NCBI GenBank assembly: GCA_014380825.1
Contig: JACMJD010000013.1
Span: forward strand, 1 to 8,799
Direction: 5' to 3'
DNA: 8,799 bases
Source: Phycisphaerae bacterium
GTDB taxonomy: Bacteria > Planctomycetota > Phycisphaerae > Tepidisphaerales > Tepidisphaeraceae
Under the pieces are notes generated by a model. It was given only the letters and a program-made list of their open reading frames with translations, had not been told where the DNA came from and ran no database searches. This document shows, in pieces, positions 6,362 through 8,799 of the stretch. The translations under genes were made by a program, and so were the position numbers. The first letter of the stretch is position 1, and every line of letters starts with the position of its first letter.

Positions 6362-7239
6362 ACATGCCACGCCTCGATTCGACCGCATCCAATCTTGTCG
6401 TGGCACTGTTCGACGAGGCGGCTGGCCGACTTCCTCGACAGCCGCGCGCCCCGGCCGACAATTCCGCTGTGGCGCAGGCGGGCAGCTCGTGCCCGGCGGT
6501 TGAGCAGCGCTAGCATCGCGACTGAAAGCATCGCGAAGCCCGTGGGCTCCGGCACCAGCGCCTGCATTTCGGCGGCGCTCAGTGCATGGTTGTAAAAGCG
6601 AACGTCGTCCAGCATTCCCTCGAATGTCGACCCCAGCGAAGTTGATCGCCCGATATCGAACGTGGCGGCAGGATTGGTGAGCATCGCGTTCGCCTGCACG
6701 TTGTTGCGCGATGCGACTAACTCGCCATCGCGGTAGAGCGCGATCGCGTGCGTCGCCGCGTCGAACGTTGCCGCGACGTGGTACACCTGTCCGATGTTCC
6801 AGAACGGAAAGTCATGGACCACGAGATTCGTCTGATTCGGCGTGGGGCTCGTCCAGACGCCGAAGGCCATGCTCGATGAGCCACCTTGGGCAAGGAAGAA
6901 CCCGTTGGTGTTTTCGGCCGTGCCGAAGTTGATGAGCGCGCCGGGTCCGCCATCGGGTGGTGGATCGGCGGAGTCGGCGCGCATCCACATCGCGACACTG
7001 AATGCGTTCGTTGACACCAGTCCGCCCGCAGCCGGATTCGGCACGCGGATGAAGCCGTCATCCGGGAAAAGAAACGCCTGCCCGATCACACCGGGCGTGA
7101 ATTGCAGCGTGCCGAGCTCGGTTCCGTGGTTCGCGCCGACGCTGTCCTGCGCGTTGCCTTCTCCTTGCCAACGCGAAACCAGCACAGCCGAAGCGGTTGC
7201 ATTCATGGCCAGTACGACGATCGTCAGAATTCGCAACAT
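6229..7239 (-). CDS. LamG/concanavalin-like secreted protein with PEP-CTERM motif and atypical C-terminal extension
   Basis: This frame encodes 336 residues. The ATG at 7237-7239 has AGGAG 6 bases upstream. Residues 1-18 form a short signal peptide (MLRILTIVVLAMNATASA). Residues 23-225 form a LamG-like jelly-roll domain, with landmarks RWQGEGNAQDSVGANHG, FSVAMWMRAD, YHVAATFD, IALYRDGELV and GMLDDVRFYNHALSAAEM. Such domains commonly bind glycans or act as structural modules; the ligand here is unknown. Residues 229-254 are a PEP-CTERM tail: VPEP, a hydrophobic stretch, then NRRARAAR. PEP-CTERM proteins normally end at this basic cluster. Here the frame runs on for 82 residues of low-complexity, Arg/Ser-rich sequence and overlaps the end of ECF sigma 1 tail to tail. 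The domain and the PEP tail are well supported. The extension may result from a lost stop or a sequence error: the CGA of Arg251 is one transition from TGA. Confidence 0.85.
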   Translation of the reverse strand: MLRILTIVVLAMNATASAVLVSRWQGEGNAQDSVGANHGTELGTLQFTPGVIGQAFLFPDDGFIRVPNPAAGGLVSTNAFSVAMWMRADSADPPPDGGPGALINFGTAENTNGFFLAQGGSSSMAFGVWTSPTPNQTNLVVHDFPFWNIGQVYHVAATFDAATHAIALYRDGELVASRNNVQANAMLTNPAATFDIGRSTSLGSTFEGMLDDVRFYNHALSAAEMQALVPEPTGFAMLSVAMLALLNRRARAARLRHSGIVGRGARLSRKSASRLVEQCHDKIGCGRIEAWHVQGPLPSSARSSRHSQARANRQLRMIVASDTPITLAVSSTLRPV

Positions 7240-7396
7240 GGGGGTCTCCTTCTCTCCGGATCAGCGCGATCCGACGTGAAAGCGCCCGAAGTTCTGCGGC
7301 AATTTGGTAAGATTCCCGTCAGGCGGAATTTTTCGGGCACTTTGAACGGGAATTGCGCTTCTCCAATTGAGATGAAGCGCGAAACGGTGAGACGAC
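7240..7396. promoter_or_regulatory. Divergent intergenic region between LamG gene and ECF sigma 2, with an 8-bp inverted repeat
   Basis: These 157 bp contain ATTCCCGT at 7312-7319 and its exact complement ACGGGAAT at 7346-7353, with 26 bases between. A second nested pair is GCCCGAA (7284-7290) and TTCGGGC (7332-7338). The wide spacing would suit operator half-sites or a long-loop leader structure, but chance is not excluded. No confident -35/-10 pair was found. The LamG ribosome binding site is at 7246-7250. Confidence 0.35.
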
Positions 7397-7939
7397 GTGC
7401 ACGAACGACGCGCACCATCGCATGAAGAGCGAAACGCCAGGACGGCTGCATTGATGCCGCTCGTCTATACCGAGCTTCGCGCGATGGCCGCCAATTACTT
7501 GCGGCGCGAGCGGCCGGATCACACGCTCCAACCGACGGCGCTGGTGCATGAAGCGTTTCTGCGGTTGGCGGGCGATAAGTCGATCGATCGCGCGCACTTC
7601 ATGGCGATGGCCGCGGTGGCAATGCGGAATGTGCTGGTCGACCACGCCCGCCGTCACGCGGCCGCCAAGCGCAGTACGGAGGGTAAGCGCCTCTCATTTG
7701 GCGCGCCGGAGCTCGCGACGACCAAAAGCGACATGGATGTGCTCGAGCTGGACGATCTGCTGCTTCGCCTGGCGAAGCTTGATGCGCGGCGGGCGCGGGT
7801 GGTCGAGCTGAAGGTGTTCGCCGCGATGACCAACGACGAGATCGCGCACGTGCTCGGTATCGCGCGCTCAACTGTGGCCGAAGACTGGACCGTTGCCAAA
7901 GCGTGGCTCGCGGCAGAACTGGCTGACGACGCATCGTGA
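7397..7939 (+). CDS. ECF-type RNA polymerase sigma factor 2, paired with a Ser/Thr kinase
   Basis: This factor has 180 residues and belongs to the same family as the 5801-6361 gene, with signature HTLQPTALVHEAFLRL at 42-57. Region 2 runs about 15-90 (LVYTELRAMAANYLRRERPD, then MAAVAMRNVLVDHARRHAA). Region 4 runs about 115-175, with helix-turn-helix MTNDEIAHVLGIARSTVAEDW. The start is GTG: an in-frame TGA at 7388-7390 excludes anything further upstream. A GGTGAG-type site lies just before the start. An ATG at 7454 would remove the first helix of region 2 and is less likely. The kinase follows 15 bases after the stop, so the two are probably co-transcribed and translationally coupled. In planctomycetes and acidobacteria such ECF/kinase pairs are recurrent, and the kinase is thought to control the sigma factor in place of a classical anti-sigma factor. 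Confidence 0.94.
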   Translation: MHERRAPSHEERNARTAALMPLVYTELRAMAANYLRRERPDHTLQPTALVHEAFLRLAGDKSIDRAHFMAMAAVAMRNVLVDHARRHAAAKRSTEGKRLSFGAPELATTKSDMDVLELDDLLLRLAKLDARRARVVELKVFAAMTNDEIAHVLGIARSTVAEDWTVAKAWLAAELADDAS

Positions 7940-7954
7940 GAAAATCGCACATCT

Positions 7955-8799
7955 ATGAACAGCGACGCCTTCCATCGTGCGGCCGAGCTCTTTCTCATCG
8001 CGCGCGATCTGCCGCCGGCGGCGCGCGATGAATTCCTGAAGAGAGAATGCGGGGGAAACGTCGAGCTGCGCGACGAAGTCGAACGACTTCTCGCCGCACA
8101 ACACAATCCCATGCCTTTCGAAACATTGGCCAATCAGCTCGAGAGCGTGCGACAGCAGTTGGATCAGTTGCCCGCGGGTAATCAGCCGGCCGTCGGAGAT
8201 TTCATTGGCCGATACAAGCTTCTTCAGGTGATCGGCGAAGGCGGGTTCGGCACGGTGTACATGGCCGAGCAGCGCGAACCGGTGCATCGCCGCGTCGCGC
8301 TCAAGGTCGTCAAACTTGGCATGGACACGCGGCAGGTCATCGCCCGCTTCGAGGCCGAGCGACAGGCGCTGGCGATCATGGATCACCCGCACGTCGCCAG
8401 GGTCTTCGACGCCGGCGCCACCGACGCAGGCCGGCCGTACTTCGTGATGGAGTTGGTCGATGGCGTGCCCATTACCGAGTACTGCGACAAGAACAGGCTG
8501 TCGATCGAGCGGCGGCTGACGATGTTCGCACAGGTCTGCCAGGCGGTGCAGCACGCGCATCAGAAAGGATTGATTCACCGCGACATCAAGCCATCGAACA
8601 TCCTGGTCACAACGCGGGATGACCACTCGTTCGCAAAGGTGATCGACTTCGGCGTGGCCAAAGCGACGCAAACAAAGCTGACCGAGAAGACGCTGTTCAC
8701 CGAATTCCGGCAGTTGGTCGGCACGCCGGAATACATGAGCCCCGAGCAGGCGCACGGAAACATGGATGTCGATACGCGCTCCGACATCTATTCACTGGG
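7955..8799 (+). CDS. PknB-like Ser/Thr protein kinase (3' truncated by window)
   Basis: An open frame of 281 codons starts at ATG 7955 and runs off the window end. Residues 1-75 form a helical N-terminal segment, with [16 protein letters not shown], then RDEFLKREC and [12 protein letters not shown], typical of kinases encoded beside ECF sigma factors in these phyla. The kinase domain begins near residue 86. Visible motifs are the glycine loop GEGGFG (94-99), the VALK lysine (Lys117), the helix C glutamate in FEAERQAL (probably Glu135), and the catalytic HRDIKPSN with Asp210, Lys212 and Asn215. The metal-binding DFG starts at Asp231. The activation segment ends [10 protein letters not shown] (256-265), followed by DIYSLG. 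All catalytic residues are present, so it should be active. It should phosphorylate Ser/Thr on proteins, plausibly sigma factor 2 or its regulators. Any C-terminal sensor, membrane or repeat region lies beyond the window. No strong Shine-Dalgarno is seen; a GTGAG at the sigma stop suggests coupling. Confidence 0.95.
   Translation, partial: MNSDAFHRAAELFLIARDLPPAARDEFLKRECGGNVELRDEVERLLAAQHNPMPFETLANQLESVRQQLDQLPAGNQPAVGDFIGRYKLLQVIGEGGFGTVYMAEQREPVHRRVALKVVKLGMDTRQVIARFEAERQALAIMDHPHVARVFDAGATDAGRPYFVMELVDGVPITEYCDKNRLSIERRLTMFAQVCQAVQHAHQKGLIHRDIKPSNILVTTRDDHSFAKVIDFGVAKATQTKLTEKTLFTEFRQLVGTPEYMSPEQAHGNMDVDTRSDIYSL

Noticed and set aside
6365..6405. Inverted repeat TGCCACG/CGTGGCA just after the ECF sigma 1 stop as a terminator
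   Set aside because: The arms are only 7 bp with a 27-base loop and no T-tract, and they lie inside the opposing reading frame.
7868..8755. Long minus-strand open frame opposite the kinase
   Set aside because: The plus strand carries a kinase with all catalytic motifs; the antisense product has no recognisable features.

Overview
The window looks like a piece of a GC-rich Planctomycetota chromosome, most plausibly from the Phycisphaerae/Tepidisphaerales side. This is inferred from gene content alone. The clues are a LEPR-XLL-like N-terminus, dockerin-like calcium-binding repeats at the C-termini of large exported proteins, PEP-CTERM sorting tails, two ECF sigma factors with the planctomycete/acidobacterial 'HTLQPTALV-E-FLRL' signature, and a Ser/Thr kinase directly behind one of them. 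No mobile element, tRNA, rRNA or CRISPR array was seen, and no stretch over 300 bases lacks a gene.

Layout. Positions 1-180 (+) are the 3' end of an exported protein with a dockerin-like C-terminus. Then comes 219-2645 (+), an 808-residue secreted repeat protein with a signal peptide, about 18 glycine-rich beta-strand repeats, a dockerin-like pair and a PEP-CTERM tail. A 15-bp perfect hairpin (2672-2707) separates it from the convergent 2722-5682 (-), a 986-residue LEPR-XLL-type protein with RTX-like Gly/Asp motifs, three Ig-like repeats, a fourth Ig-like domain and another dockerin-like pair. Divergent from that gene is ECF sigma factor 1 (5801-6361, +). Its 3' end is overlapped in antisense by a LamG/PEP-CTERM protein (6229-7239, -) that carries an unusual C-terminal extension. 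Divergent from the LamG gene is ECF sigma factor 2 (7397-7939, +), followed 15 bases later by a PknB-like Ser/Thr kinase (7955 to the window edge, +).

How the genes may work together. Four of the seven genes encode exported or surface proteins and the other three are signal-transduction genes. ECF2 and the kinase form a recognised planctomycete/acidobacterial pairing. ECF1 has no kinase beside it but shares a 118-bp divergent intergenic region with the LEPR-XLL gene. Regulation of the surface proteins by these factors is a reasonable idea but is not shown by the sequence.

The most notable structure is the dockerin-like module. It occurs three times, each time at the end of a different protein. 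Two copies lie in inverted orientation about 376 bp apart, flanking the terminator and the two different C-terminal tails. Recombination between them would swap a PEP-CTERM tail for a non-PEP tail in frame. I see no clearly new defence or metabolic system here.
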